This document shows positions 25,516-38,966 of a stretch of 64,000 bases of DNA, piece by piece. Origin of the DNA: Warburgia ugandensis (Eukaryota; Streptophyta; Magnoliopsida; Canellales; Canellaceae). Where the stretch lies: assembly GCA_035236585.1 (NCBI GenBank), contig CP141127.1, positions 72,149,495 to 72,213,494 of the forward strand, in the 5' to 3' direction. A program made the position numbers and the translations under genes. Within the stretch, counting starts at the first letter, position 1, and every line of letters begins with the position of its first letter. The notes beneath the pieces are model-generated. The model had not been told where the DNA came from, searched no databases, and saw nothing but the letters and a program-made list of their open reading frames with translations.

Positions 25516-28500
25516 AATGTTAAGTATAGGAGAGACTTAGGTCTATAGTTCAACACACCACATAGTTGTTTTGACATTCTTTAGGAGAAATTTAAGAAAA
25601 AAGGAATGCTTATTTGGATGGATTAAGCATGATCAAATGAGTTATCCTAATGAAATGAGAACCTATGAGAAAGTGAGAATGAGATGGTGATCATATGATG
25701 AGACATGACGGGTCCAGGAATAAGGCAATCTAGAATTGGATATATGAAACTAGAAAACATAGAGAGGGTGGGACATCTTGTATCTTTAAATGGAAGGATG
25801 AAATCTTAAGTGAATTGAGGTATGAAGGATGGAATAGAACTAATTAAGAGCATGTCAGATTAGTTGTAGAGTTAGGTGATAGATGTCATTGAGATAGAGG
25901 ACTAGGATCGAATCAAATAGAATATATTTTGGGAGACACAACCTTCAAACCATGAAATTGTGCAGCACAATTGGGTTAGATAACATAGGCTAGCAAAGGA
26001 TATTTCTTTCTAGTCATATGGGTTCACACAAGATGGCCCAAGCACATATAATTAGAGCTCTAAGAGTCCTAAAGAGATTAAGACTCTTAGGATGTACTGG
26101 TAACAATAGGCTAAGACACTTAAATGGGAGCCCAAGATAAGAGACCCAAATAGGCTAGGAAATAATGATACTAAGATGTTTTGTCCATGAGAATCTAGCC
26201 CAATTAGGACAGCCCAATGGCCATAAAACAAAAACATGTGAGAGTCCCATTTCAACTAGGACGCCTTGATAAAATGACAGTCTAAGAAAAAAAACATGGT
26301 TACTAGAAAGCAAGTGAGTTAGAGAGTGAGATGATGAACCTTAGGAGAAATGAAGGGCTAGAATTATGACATGCAAAATCACATAACTAGCCAAGGAATA
26401 TTAGGTATGATTGGTTAAGGAACTCATATTACACACACTTGACAAATGGAAGCCTAAGTAGATGGTGTGGTTGCCTTAAGAAAATGAGCCATATTTTTAG
26501 CCCTAGGGGAGATGCCTACTTTTAAGGGGCATAGGAGAGTCAAAATAATGGGAATTTAGATGACTTATGATGGATAATTGCAGGAGGAATTAGGTTAGGA
26601 AAATGAGAGTCCTAAGTGCATTAGAGAGTGTGTAGCATAGGATTAAGAGTTGAGAGAATGTATGGCCAAGATACAGCCTAGAAAACATGGAACATACATG
26701 GATTAGAATAATAGGATGGAGGTCCAATTTAGGAAAACTAGTTAGGTTAGTTTGCATGAGCTTGCTTGGATGTGTTTTCCAAAACCATCCAAAGAGTGCT
26801 AACTAGTGTAGGACTCCTTGTTTAAGTTTAAAACAAACTAATTCTACTAACCTTTGATCAAATACTATGGACCTAGACACCTAGTTGAGGAATGGAGGAT
26901 TAGGAAACATTATGGGACCGAAACACCTAATCAAATTAGGGAACGATGAAGGAGTCTCAAAAAGGGATGACTTGGGGAGCAATTAACCTAAAAGGTAGTT
27001 AGGATAGGAACACAACGAGACCAAGTCCTAACCAAGATAGGATGACCAAGTGGGCCTTAGGAGTGTATAATCCATTAGGAGGCTAGCCCAACTTGGAAGG
27101 CCATTTGCTACAAGTAAAAAAACATTGGAGAGTCCTTCCCAAGTAGGACCCAAGGATAAGTAAAAGAAGTCCAAGTGTTTAGGGACTCCTAACTAAATTC
27201 TATGAACCTTGACACTTTGTGGATGTTGGAATAGGATAAGGACCTATAGGATAATCTAATCTTCAAGAAGGATAACACCAAGCAGATAACTATATATAGA
27301 TAGGTGGCATCTAGCTCTAAGGAAACATGATCTAAAGAGAGAAAGAGAGAATCATAAGCAGATTGGTAAAACTAGAGAGAAAAGCTAGGAAAAACCAAAG
27401 GAAAGGAAGAGAAAGAGGAAGAGGAAGAAAAGGAAGAGAAAAAGAAATAATATAAGGAGAAAATAGGTATAGGGATGGCTAGACCACTAGGCTAGAATTT
27501 TCAAGTTGTTTTCTTCAAGGAGATCATATATTGTTTTCAGGCTAGTTTCAAATTCATTTTCATCTTATGTTCCAAAGGATATTAGGATAGGTTTTTTATA
27601 GTGATTTTTTATGAATGATTAGTTTTTTAAGTTAATTTCATGTTAATGAAAACTCCATGGATTTTGGTAGGAAATTTTTTTTGTTAATATCATAATTCTA
27701 GGTACTATGTTATACTGTCTACCTATCTAAACTCTATGAAAACTATGCATGTTTTGGAATAATTATTAGGGTTGTTTTGCTAAGAAAATTTTATAATTGA
27801 ATTCCTAACTTGATCCTTAATAATATCATATTATACATATTTAAAAATCTAAAATAATTTATGAGAGAAAATAGACAAAAGACATTGCTGAATTTAAGAT
27901 TTCTCAATTCTGCTTATTGGCTGAATGACCTGTATATTAATGTCTCTAATTTAGATATCAAATAGTGGATTTTTTCCATTAAATTTTAATCAAATTTTAT
28001 ATAATTTTCATTAATAATTCCTTTACATTTTGGTTAGATTTGATAATATTTTTCTGAGGAACTGATCAAAGTAAGATGAGTATGATATTGTTTACTTTTT
28101 AGTCAAACTGGATGAAAACCTTGTGGGAAATCTCTTAATAGGTTAGGTATCAAACCTTAAATTAAAAATTTAAACATAGTTTTGTAACATGATAATGATA
28201 TCTTATTTAAAATTGGGTGCAATTTTGATAATAATGGGTATAGGAAAACAATGATTATGCAGGAAAGGGTATTAATTCCTAGATAATGTTTCTTGCTAAG
28301 AGTCATATGTAAAGACTTATAATCTGGGTATAATTTAGACATCATCTAGGGTTAAAAATTATATTTATGCAAAACTTATTTGATAAGGAATGACATAGAG
28401 TAAAGTAATTTGAAAGATAAGGTGTTTAGGTCATCAAATCATTAGTGGGAACTTAGGTATTGTTATTGGTTACTAAGTACTAAGTGGACAATGGGTGTTA

Positions 28501-30134
28501 AATCTAGAAACAACTTGGTTACTCTACTTGATAAACCTTAGGAATAGGAAAATATAATATTTTCACTTAATGAATAACCTAATAAGATAGAATACCTTAA
28601 CATGTAATTATACTAGTAGGAGTTATCATACTCATGATGCTGATTGTAAACTATCCTGGACATACATGTATTTTATGTTTTTCAAAAGTTTGAAAACTGC
28701 ACACACACACAAAAAAACTTGTGGAGAATAAGTATTAGATCCAAGACACTTTTCTAATCCATTGAAAGGTTCTAAGACTTTCATGATCAATTTGATTTTT
28801 GTTAGGATAGTGAGTAAGAATTTTGAATATTTGTGTTGGATTTGGATCACTATAAAGCATATGATTTGATTATCAAAAGTTAAATGATTTATGAACTCCT
28901 TTGATTTTGTCATATATGAGCTATGAATACTATCCATGATGTGTTTACACTATGCATGAGCATCACTAATGGGCTTAAGTGATTGCATACTCCTGTTGTC
29001 TTGATTACATTGGTTATGTGATACTATTATGCTTGAATGATCATGCTCATGTATATGATGCTTGTATTGTGGACCTTATGCAAGTGAGATTTTGTGATAT
29101 ATGCTCATGTGTTGACCCTATGTGGATGAGATATTTGATATGATGTTAATTTGGTAAGCTATTTGGCTACAAGAGTTAGTCATGCAAGGGCTATTATGCC
29201 CTATGGCCTATGCTAAAAGGGTCAACATTGGCCCCTAACTTACGAATAGGATACCTATCGAGTTATGGCCCCATTAGGGAAGTATGTGTCATGGGTAGAC
29301 TGCTTCCAATCTAATCCTCCTATCCTTGGGTAAGCATAGATGGATGATCTTTTATACTATGTATATAGCAACCACATCTGAGCTCAGGACATGATATGCA
29401 TGTCAATCATCCTTGAGAATTTAGATCAATGCTTCTATGGCTTATGCTAGGACACTATCATTGTAATCTATATTTGTTAGTTATCAGGACATGTGAGCTT
29501 ATTTGATGTTAGTATTCACTTTGAGACATTATTTGTGATTCATGAATCATATACTATTGTCAAAATTGTTATTATTGATATTGGTTTTCATATAATATTT
29601 TAATTAGGAGATACTATTTGAAATGCAGAGGTTTTCATACCTAGTTGAATTTATCCATTGAGTACTTGTACTCACCATAACAACATTTTCAGGTTAGAAT
29701 TCTACAATTTCACATAGATTGGGTGATAAGAGAGTTGCAGGAGATTAGATGCATTTGAGAAATGTACTGTAGAGTGACTTTGATATTTCTTTGATTTAAT
29801 AGAACTAAGACACATAAACATTTATTCTAGTTTATTGTTGATGGACATGTAATAACATTGATTATTATGTGTGGAAATTTTACAGGATCATTAGTTGATT
29901 TGCGGTTATAATAGTGGATCATGGAATGTGCTCTTGCTATATATCTTTCTATGAATACAGGAGAACTTTTCTTTTAGGAATGCTTGAATTTTGTAGTATT
30001 CTGAAAAATAAGTATATGATGCTTTTACCTTTTTGCAAATGTTTTATTAAAAAAAAAAGTTTCAACCATACCCTACTGTTTTCAAAAGATATTTCTAAGA
30101 AAAATAATTATTTTAGAAAACTCAAGCTATCACA
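25516..30134 (+). mobile_element. LTR-like block of a large Ty3/gypsy-type element (start unresolved)
   Basis: Architecture parallels the solo LTR at 40958-43465. A TATA box (CTATATATAG, 27290-27299) is followed by a purine-rich leader (27330-27480), then long AT-rich sequence. Near the end is a CATTGAGTACTTGTACTCACC hairpin-like motif at about 29657 (compare ATTGAGTATAGTATATACTC at 43095), and the end reads AGCTATCACA at 30134 (compare GGTCGTCACA at 43465). I could not find the matching start or a target duplication. The block may contain more than one repeat. No coding sequence was recognised; short open frames (26052-26255, 28157-28345, 28632-28937, 29914-30144) have no family signal. Confidence 0.4.
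27290..27299 (+). promoter_or_regulatory. LTR TATA box
   Basis: CTATATATAG about 40 bp before a purine-rich segment, the same layout as the promoter of the solo LTR at 41384-41394. Confidence 0.4.
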
Positions 30135-30529
30135 TATACACTAAAGCATTTGACAACTACTAAAGAAAATAACAAACTAACTAAGGAAAAGGAAAGTTCA
30201 TTGCTTCAATTGTAAATGGTTTTAAGAGAGATACATGAATGAAAGAAAGAACAAAAATATAAAAAAGTCAAACTCCTATGGAAAGGACAATATTACAATG
30301 TCTTCTCGTTGTGTCACTCAATAGGATTCAACATTGAAGTCACTCCAACCCACATTATCACCATGCTTTCAACCACCAAATGATGTCTTAGGCTGTTGTG
30401 TCACTCAACCAAAGATAGAGGATGTCACCTAACTAGCCACTTGCTTAGGAAATAACAACTCACCACTCAGCAATCATCCATCAGCTGTTGATGCTAAATA
30501 AGATGGAAGGAGGGTGGTATCTTGAAGTG
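30135..30529. other. Unassigned AT-rich sequence
   Basis: About 400 bp without a coding pattern. A short GTTGTGTCACTCAA word occurs twice (about 30308 and 30399). No recognisable element. Confidence 0.3.
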
Positions 30530-31190
30530 CTTAAGAAGAAGTGGAAATGGGAAGAGAGTGTAGTGTATTAGATGAAGAGAGGTGGGTAGATGCTATGCGT
30601 GGGATGTAGGAGATAGAGGTAAGGTTTTGGATTATAGGGTGGAGAGAAAGTGGGAGAGTGAAGGTGGATGATAGGTGCATTCGAAGGTAAGAAAGAAATG
30701 GATGGTGATGGGGCATTGAAATATAAAGGTAGATTGGGAATGGGAAATTTATGGAAGGTTGAAGAGGTGGGAAGGTGGTTGCACATTGAAGGATAAAGAA
30801 GATGGGTGGATGGGTGAAAGGCAAGGAGAAAGGGATGGTGGGTATTTGCATTGAAGATGGGAAGCTAGAGAGGTGGAAGTGGTTAGGCATTGATGGTAAG
30901 ATGGAGAGGACAATGGGGAAGATGGGATGAGGAACAGATGAACAGTTCTCCTAGCTTGGATGTTCTCTTCTCCACCTTAGGATATGCTTGCAAATGCTTG
31001 GAGGATGGGAGGACTCCTTCTTCACTTCCCTCTCTTTTTCACTTGCTTTGTACATTGAATACCAGAGGAAGGTTGATAAGTGTGTTGAATTGCAAGGTGG
31101 GTGTAGTACGATGCCTTGGATGCTACCTTCTATTTCTTGCTCTCTTTTTTATTTTGAACTCCACATTGAATTGAAAAGATGGTTAGGATT
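30530..31190. repeat. Purine-rich degenerate tandem repeat with CATTGAA words
   Basis: The plus strand is strongly purine-rich (GGGAAGAGAG, GGTGGGTGGATGGG) and is punctuated by ATTGAAGATGG, ATTGAAGGAT, ATTGAAATAT and ATTGAATACC at roughly 60-120 bp spacing. Open frames on both strands (30531-30890, 30568-30786, 30890-31218) follow from this composition. Confidence 0.4.
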
Positions 31191-32439
31191 GAGTTGCACT
31201 CACCTCTTCCATTTGTAGTACATGTGAGAGCTACTAAGAGGTAGAAATTCACTTAAGGAAACTCCCTCCTATGAAGATCACATCCCACCCTACTTTTCCT
31301 CCCTTCTTATCTTTCTTCTCTTCCTATCTCCTTGTCTCTCTTTCCTTCTCATTCCCACCTTGTAAAATATATTGATTTGTGAATGTAAAGGGGGTTCCAT
31401 GTGATCTTCCATGAGTTTTCATTAGTTGATTGAGGAAGCTTCCTTCCTCCTTTCCTTTCATCTGTAGGATTAAGCATGGATTGCTTGGATTTCCTTGAGG
31501 TTTTCCTATTTGAATCTATTTCTTCCCCTTGATTTCCACCATTTTCCCTCCAACTAATAGAATTCAAAGGAAAAACATGTTTTCTAGCTTGGGAGAAAAT
31601 GTATTTCTCCTAAAAAAATGGTGGCCCACCAAAAAAAATCTTCACCAATGGCATTCAATTTTGTGTTTTCCTTGTAGTCTTAATTTTCATTGGTCCATCC
31701 TTGTTTAAGTGAGTACTCATTGGGTGATCTAAGATATCCATAAGCAAGGGTAGATATTAGCCATCGAATGCTTCAAAAGTAAGGATGAATATTGACTGCA
31801 GATTTCCCAATAATTGCCTCTCTACTTTCTAGTTATTCTTTTCTTTTATTTTCTCATGCAAAAACATATGTTTATATGTATTACATGTCCACTTGTATGA
31901 AAAAATCATGGTCTCCCTTGTTTGGTCCCATTTTGGAGAGTAAAGAGAGAAAGTGAGTGGAAGATGCTTTATGTGGGGCCCAATCTCTGACTTATTTTGT
32001 TTCAAAAAGAGATCATATATAGGAGCATTCATTGCATGTGAATCTAGCTTCCCTTAGAAGCTCTCCAAGATGATGGAATGCTTGCATGCATGCATGGGAA
32101 GTCTGTCAACCTCACTTTTGATAAAGGCACTCTTTTTAGTACGGATAAGGTTAGTTGATGCTTTAGGGTTTCTGATTGCTCTGAATTTAATACCAACAAT
32201 CTCATTGAAAATTGGAACTTCCAGACTTCATGGTTTGGGACCATGATATTTCCCGGATGATTGAAATGCTCTCCTTTAGGGTTTTGATTGGTAAATAAAT
32301 GTTTTTTTTTATTGTACCCTAATCCTGAAAATATAAAGTAACCCTTAATTAGTAATATTTAAAGTGATTTTTGGGTTATAATTGCTAAATATGGGGATAT
32401 TATATTTAATATTTACATGTGTATCATTTAATAAAAACA
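31191..32439. other. Unassigned sequence
   Basis: AT-rich with a pyrimidine-rich patch at 31260-31350. Small frames at 31349-31567, 31829-32032 and 32044-32244 lack any domain or codon pattern I recognise. It may be decayed LTR sequence. Confidence 0.3.
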
Positions 32440-33440
32440 AGAAAGCTTAAAAGCTTGAAGGAGTAGGACTTAGACCCTAGGTGTGAATTGTCAAAGACAA
32501 TTGGCTTTATGATACAACTTATGGTTTTCCATTAGCATGTAATGACTTAGATGAGAGTAGGTACTCCTAAAGGAAAGATGGCAGCTAGTACTATTGATGA
32601 GTACAAGACAAGAATAATAAATACTGGACATGAAATTTGCTTACTCAATTGTTAACCAAAGGTTAGTGATTATGATTAGAACATGTTAATATAGAGCAAA
32701 GATTTGATATTCCAATCAAGAGAATGATCAAGCAATATGTGATGATTGTTCAAACAGTATCTATGAACAAATATGAAAGATATTTACATAATTTAATTTG
32801 AGTGCTATTACATGCTAAGAAGATAGAATAATTCTATGGGTTAATTAGGCCATTGTACAACTTGAAGCATACTCCACAAAAGTGGTTTGATAAACTAAAC
32901 AAAGTAGAAGTATATAGTGAGATATATAGGGTGATGGTGATATTTGTGGATATAGCAAGTTCTTCATGAACATGAGACAACATGCTAACCTATGGGATGG
33001 ATTAGCAACAAAGCAAATTAATAAATGAATTTGGGGTGTAGTTGATATGATGCTAGGAATCATAATGAAAGAGGATGAGCTAGTTCTCACATAGACTAGC
33101 TACTTTTAAGATTTTGGTCAATTGACACTGTGTTTGATCTGAGTATGATGTATTTTAGTATGATAGAATCTCGACACTTTATCTTGAAGTATCAAGGGTT
33201 CTTTGTGGTCTACTGATAAAAAAAATATTGGAGTCAAGATTGGAAGGTGAAGTTGTAATCTCTATAGTGAGCAATGGATTGATTTGATGAGAATAAGACA
33301 TTATCTCAAGATGACTCTTTAGTTAACCTAATTATACTATTGCCGATGACTATGATGATGAGACTTTGGGTGATTCAAAGTCAATGATAGCATGAATATG
33401 ACTCAAGGAAGGGTGAACCATGAGTTGGTGGGGCAATTTG
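32440..33440 (+). pseudogene. Ty1/copia RT-RNase H fossil
   Basis: At about 32847-32900 the plus strand reads LYNLKHTPQKWFDKL, the copia RT motif of the LYGLKQAPRxWY type. About 450 bp downstream, 33340-33420 reads ADDYDDETLGDSKS, like the copia RNase H stretch. Weak KARLV-type RT sequence precedes it near 32600. Order and spacing fit a copia pol. It is heavily broken with many breaks. No LTR pair could be assigned to it. Confidence 0.6.
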
Positions 33441-34389
33441 TGGCAATAAATAAATAAATAAAACTTATACACGTATTCAACAAGATTTGTGCATTGAAGA
33501 AGGTAAACATAGTCTTGTACTTTTTCTTAGTGTATACAATTTGAAGAAAATTGGGGCAAGTAGTAAATAGAGTCTTGAACTACTACCAGTGGCTATAAAT
33601 GAGAAATTGTAATACATACTTCTCTTAAGAAAACAAATGTATGTAAGCTCTTTGCCTTTATAATGGGCCATGCATGTAAAATCCTATTTCACCAAGCACT
33701 CTAGAGATAGAAATCATTGGAGGTGGCTTCACCTCCACACTTCGAATAGGTAGATCTATCAATGGTGCTCCTGCTTATACCATAGTCTAAAAACTTACAA
33801 ATCCATTAAGACACAAATCTAAACCTCCCAGTAACACGTACAGTCTACATTGAGATTGCAGATCATTGTGGATAAAAGGTTGAGTTTAGCTTGGTTGAAT
33901 TTCATAGATAAAGTTCCTCGAAATCATTTGCACTAAGAGTTGGACTACATCCAAATTTAGAGAAAATGTAATCTAATCCATGCAATTTCTTAAGGATGCA
34001 TTTGTGTTAGGATTTCCTCCATGAGAGGTGTGAGTGCTCATAAGTTTACATCTTTTGTTTCTTCTTGTTGCCATTCTCTCTTTGGTCCTTCCACTAGTTG
34101 AACTTACTCTGGCTAGTAAGAAGTAGGACCCATATAACCAAATGTACTTATATCAACTTGATTTTGCTTGAACTTGCTTTAATTAAGTTATAGATATAAA
34201 TTCTTCACTAAAGGATGATTCTAAGCATTGATTTACCAATGTTTCATCGGAATATACATGTGCATTTTGATTTATGACCGTTTCTTTGAGACTAAAAATC
34301 AGAGCTACACAATGTTCAGATAGGTTTGGATTCGGTGTAATGCTAATCCATTGATTGACATATAAGACAAATGGTTTTTATCATTAAAA
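33441..34389. other. Unassigned, possibly copia 3' region
   Basis: Follows the copia pol fossil. A TATA-like GGCTATAAATGAG lies near 33590, which could belong to a copia LTR. No ends or target duplication seen; no gene recognised. Confidence 0.3.
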
Positions 34390-34560
34390 ATAGAGGGTCT
34401 TTGAAAATACATTTCCTTCTAACTGTGTGAGTTAAAATCAATTATATTTATAGTTGAGAATTACAAATTTAAGGTTACACAAGTTATATACAATTGCTAG
34501 AGTAACTTTGAGATACATGAAGTAATAATGTACTCTAATATGTCCCCAGAGGTAGGGAGA
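34390..34560 (-). repeat. Copia LTR-like segment (related to 62885-63040)
   Basis: Shares with 62885-63040, in the same orientation: TTGAAAATACATT, ATTTATAGTTGAGAATTA, ATATACAATTGCTAGAGTAACTTTGAGATAC and the following TGTA.TCTAATA words. It is therefore probably a decayed LTR of the same copia family. Confidence 0.5.
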
Positions 34561-36288
34561 CATGGTATGAACTCTCTATTTTGAATTAAAACTTAAATTC
34601 ACATTTGGGTTTAAATTGAAGAGGGAAGTGTTGGTGAAATCACCTAAACTAACTTTAAGAGTTTTCTTAAGTGTGAGTTAACAAACAAAATTAGGAAAGG
34701 TGTTATTGTATTCTAAAATATTAAGGTATTTGATGATTAAAGAATCAAACGTTAGATGAAATCTTTTGCTCACACAAAAATTAATAATAGTAAAAAATGG
34801 CAAGATAGAGTTTTATGGAATAGTGAAAGAGTGTTTTATTTACTCAAAGAGAACCACACATGAATGTGTAAAAGAATCATAAGTAAAAATATCTTGATTA
34901 ATTTGATTCAAGGAAAATGGAAGCTTTTCCTTAATCTTGATAGGTAATAATAATAATAATAATAAAGATGGCATGGGCTAATTTAGAAATGCTTTTAGAA
35001 AAAGGGCCTAATCAAAGATAAATAAAAAAATTTGTTATTCAATGAAAATTGAAAATAAACTTTAGATCATGGGGTCAAATTTATAAATTTTAAAATATAA
35101 AAAATGGAGGAATAATGAAGTACTTATGACCAAATTTAGCAACAAACATAGAATAACAATAGGAGATGCAAAAGCTACAGTTTTGATGTAATAACTACAT
35201 ATGATCAGCCAAAAATTGATCATTCATAAGTAAGAAAAAAAGAAAAGAAATGGGATTTAGGGCTTCCCCAAATGTTTGAGGAAATTTGGATAAGACATTT
35301 ATGATGAAATTAGAGTTGTTGTCGATTTTTATACGTCAAAAGTCCTCATTGAAGTTTAAAGATGGTCGCTGCCTAAGGCATTGAAAAACTAAAGAAAAAC
35401 AGGTAAAATTTATAGAAATAGTGAAAATAATGAGTAGTTTGTGAAAGTCTTGCTTGGTCTTTTAAAGGGTTGTGTAGGAGGTATTTGTATTGAAAAATAT
35501 AATCAATCTCGGCTGTTATTAGAATTGATTGCGGCTGTGACCAGGATTATATCCTCTAATTTTCATTTGAAATAGAAATCATGGAACAAGTTACATGATT
35601 TTAAGATTTTTGTTTAGAAAGTTAGAAGATTTTGATGACGTTTTGTTGTATTTGATTAACAAACTACCAATGAGCATTATTGCAAAACACATAAAAACTT
35701 TATTATGATCATCAACCAAGATCAATACATTTTTATGACCCTTAAGAAAGAACACAGGCTAATAAAACTAATGGACGAAGACTCTGGATGAAGTTGTTCC
35801 GAGAGATATGCGCGGACTTTACCGATTGGCCGAGCTACATGTAATGATAGACGCCTTATTACTATTATATGAAACTGATATGTAGGGTAAATGATGAGAT
35901 CCAATTATGTGCATTAGGATTCATTCATTAACATGGTTGAGCGTCATATGCCATAGGTCTAGTGAAAATCGCTCGCCGATGTTGGAATGGGCAAAGATTG
36001 ATTTATTGACCATGGATGATACCTTGAGTCAATACAATCTGTCCTCGGTCGAGCTGGTGTGGTAGTGTTTTCCCTGTTTTAGGATGAAATTCAAAAACAA
36101 AGTTATTCTCTTCAGTAAATTGCTTAGTAAAAAGTCTCTTAGTTATCTTAAGTACATGTTGTTGCAGTCATATCTCGCATGATTAGAGATTTGTTGGTCA
36201 AAATCAATAGATCTGTAAGGCCACATGAAAAGAGATAAGGAGAGACGTCACTCACATACGACAACCCTAACAATATATACATACACAC

Positions 36289-36290
<2 letters not shown>
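34561..36290. other. Unassigned AT-rich sequence
   Basis: No coding, LTR or TIR pattern found. The part 35740-36070 is more GC-balanced than its surroundings but has no long frame or splice pattern I can defend. Confidence 0.3.

Positions 36291-36323
<33 letters not shown>
36291..36323. repeat. (AT)n microsatellite
   Basis: About 33 bp of uninterrupted AT dinucleotides, preceded by a short AC run. Confidence 0.9.
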
Positions 36324-36329
<6 letters not shown>

Positions 36330-36579
36330 TACTCACATGAGTATGGACCACAAGTGGATCCACCCCAACAATATCTCTCTCCATGTCTATGGAAGAAGAA
36401 TGCACCAAATCCTTTTAGTTTGCTTCAGCTCCCCCAAATTGCAAGCATAGCTCTGATTTAACTCCTCCAATAACCTTTTGCACTTTCTAGTGGTTTCATC
36501 AACCATCTGTGTGTTAACAATTTCTCTTGAAAAGGTTGCTACTGCCCCTACTCAATACTCTCTATTGAGTTCAAGTATT

Positions 36580-37040
36580 AATGAGTCATCGAGTATACCA
36601 TAAGCACTTAGAAGTTTGATGCCCATAAGCCTATTAGTGCCTCTCACACTAGCCCTCATAGGCTGCTCACAAATATCACTCACAATAGCCATATCCACTC
36701 GGAATGGTCACTGAGTCTACTCAAAACTGTTAGCACATTCTACCGAGTCATTCCACAACTATTTATAGAACCATCATATCACTATTTACTGAGTCATCTT
36801 ACTACTATTTTCAAGTCATCTCGCTACTATTCTTAAGTTTTCCCACTCGTAAGAGTCACTGAGTCCACTTGCAACTATTACTATGCCACTTTCTGTTTTA
36901 TTCACTAAGTCCACTCACTATCACTGAGTTCACTCCTAACCATCGTCAATTTCCATCCTAGTTATAACCAAGTCTTCCACTCACAGTTGTCACAGAGTTC
37001 TTGTTGTCACTGAGTCCACTTGCCAATATTGGTTTTTCTA
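36580..37040. repeat. CACTGAGTCCACT degenerate minisatellite
   Basis: Imperfect units around CACTGAGTCCACTYGCAACTATT recur across this stretch (about 36708, 36790, 36865, 36905, 36920, 36990, 37010). Units are diverged and variable, roughly 25-40 bp. No coding sequence. Confidence 0.55.
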
Positions 37041-38391
37041 ATTAGAAGATGATATTATTTAATTTTAAGGGTGCTAACTTTTGTTGCTAGAGGGTGTCTT
37101 TATCAAAAATAGGGTTGCAAAATACTCTTTAAAAGGGGGAGTGCCACATTTTCCACTTCTCTCTCATTTTTCACCGCAATGATTATAAAGACATAATAAT
37201 TACTTTTTTCCACTTTTTATCTTTCCTTTGTTTTTATCTTCTTTCTTTCCTTTTTTTATTTGTCTTTCCTTTCCTTTTTTTCTCTTTCATCTTTCTCTTT
37301 AGTCTCTCTCTTAGTCATTCGTCGCTCCACCGGCGCAACTCTTGCTCCAGAACATAGCTAAAAAACTCCTTGTTTCTAGCAGCTCACTTCCTTCCACCAG
37401 TGATTGCGGTTTGCACGTTGCTACAACCACCTATTGTTGGTGACCCTAGATCGGAAAGGATCACTGGATGCACATCGCCTCCCTTTTTATCAGTAGCATG
37501 TCATTTCTCCTTCACCCTCTCTGCACTGTCCAGCCACTGTCCGATCAGATCGGCGGCTACTTCTTCCACAGCCGCTGGTCTATTCCTCTCTTTCTTTCCC
37601 TTTGATTGGATCTTTCAGTTGCTTCGTCGGCGCTCGGCCACCTGCCGACCTCACTGTCTCCTTCTGTTGGCTGTACTTTCCACCGACGAAGTCGTCTTAC
37701 TAACTCTTACCACTTTCAGTGAATGATAGATCTAACTCGCGTTCCAAGCTGCCATGACCGTCCCGCTTCTCATTACTGTCGGATGGTCAATCTGGTAGAG
37801 TGTTTGGAAGAGTATCACCAATATGCATTCAAATCTGACCTGTTTGATCTCTCTCTCTCTCTTATTGGAGTCCTACAAAAAATCGATCAGACGCACAAGA
37901 AGTTGATCTAATGAGATCGTGCTTCAATGAAATGGGCATAAAAAACGCTCAGCAAAATGTCAGGACTTTTGTTCTTCTTGAATTTCGTTTCTGAAATTCA
38001 GTTATGGATTTCTTCTTGACGATATCTGTAAGTGAAAGCACACAATCACTCTGTGGCTTGTCTCGCAGAAGCCCGATGAGATCCTCTGGACTCTTAGTAA
38101 TGCCTTGAGTGCGTGCAGATCCTAGGTATTTGGTGACTCCGGGGAACCAGATAGTCCCCGATACTGAAATCTGATTCTCTGCTTTTGCTACTATTCTTCC
38201 TTGGCACCTGTCAGCATGGGACTTTGTCATTTTCGGTCAGATCTCTTTCCCAAGGGAAGGATAATCTAGAGTATGGGCGTGTTCTCTTGGAATCAGTATC
38301 TTTGACGATCACCTCTTAACATGAAATGTAAATCCTTAAGTGATATTTCGGGACTTCAGCGTCCAGTCTTGTCGGGTGATTGCCCTCGTCC
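37041..38391. other. Unassigned region with pyrimidine-rich and GC-richer parts
   Basis: 37130-37330 is a T/C-rich tract. 37330-37930 is GC-richer and carries frames of 118 and 62 codons (37370-37726, 37723-37911). Their translations are Ser/Leu/Pro-rich with no domain. The minus frame at 37949-38230 also shows nothing familiar. It could be the U5/5' region of a retroelement, because a PBS-like sequence follows at 38394. I cannot support a gene. Confidence 0.35.
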
Positions 38392-38393
38392 TT

Positions 38394-38949
38394 GCTTTGA
38401 TACTCCTTGTTGCAATTAAATCTCTTGCATAATGGAGATCTAAGGTCAGGATCAGAAGATCTATAAGATAGACAAGTAGTTACATGGTTCGTCTATCATG
38501 CCTACATCTACAGGAGAGGAGGAATCCACTATTTGATTAGATTACTTGAAAGAAGAGGACCTCCTTTGCTTCTCTCTATTCAATATCTCACTCACTCACA
38601 CACAACCCCCCCAACATTTTGTGTGTGTGTGTGAGGAGCAATAATTTCAGCAAGGAGTTGCAGGTGTAAAGTGCATGTGATATTTGATTAGCTAGGAAAA
38701 AGTTTTTAACTGCCATCTCTTTCAACTTTTTCTGTATAGATGTGGTTAGATTATTCCCATTTGTCTCTATCAGGTGGGGAGGTATATGAAGGAACAAATA
38801 AGTGGATTGAGGAATGAAAGATTGAAGACAAAGAGAACCATGCATTTCCAAAGAATGACTATAGCTTTTCCACTCCTTTTCCAGCCAATCAAATGTCACC
38901 TATTCCTTGCACCTATATAAAACAACTAAAATTAACAAACTCCTATATA
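38394..38949 (-). mobile_element. Probable copia LTR fragment with PBS, cut by the CACTA element
   Basis: On the minus strand, GGAGTATCAAAGC at 38406-38394 resembles the initiator-Met tRNA PBS (TGGTATCAGAGC). The adjacent LTR edge reads TGTTGCAATTAAATC on the plus strand from 38408. The segment ACATGGTTCGTC..CCTACATCTACAGG (about 38480-38515) is a common copia LTR word. A minus-strand TATA box (TTTTATATAGG, 38922-38912) lies upstream. The CACTA terminus at 38950 follows immediately. Confidence 0.45.
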
Positions 38950-38966
38950 CACTACTACACAAAGGG
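38950..38966 (-). repeat. CACTA terminal inverted repeat (3' end)
   Basis: CACTACTACACAAAGGG, the canonical terminus of plant CACTA elements. It is recognised by the TNP2-type transposase. ATA precedes it. Confidence 0.92.

Noticed and set aside
28157-28937. Small minus-strand frames
   Set aside because: AT-rich LTR-like DNA; no domain, and no matching exon structure.
37370-37911. Possible host gene exon (118 codons plus 62 codons)
   Set aside because: GC-richer than its surroundings, but no domain, no convincing splice sites, and a copia-like PBS and LTR follow. Not enough to call a gene.
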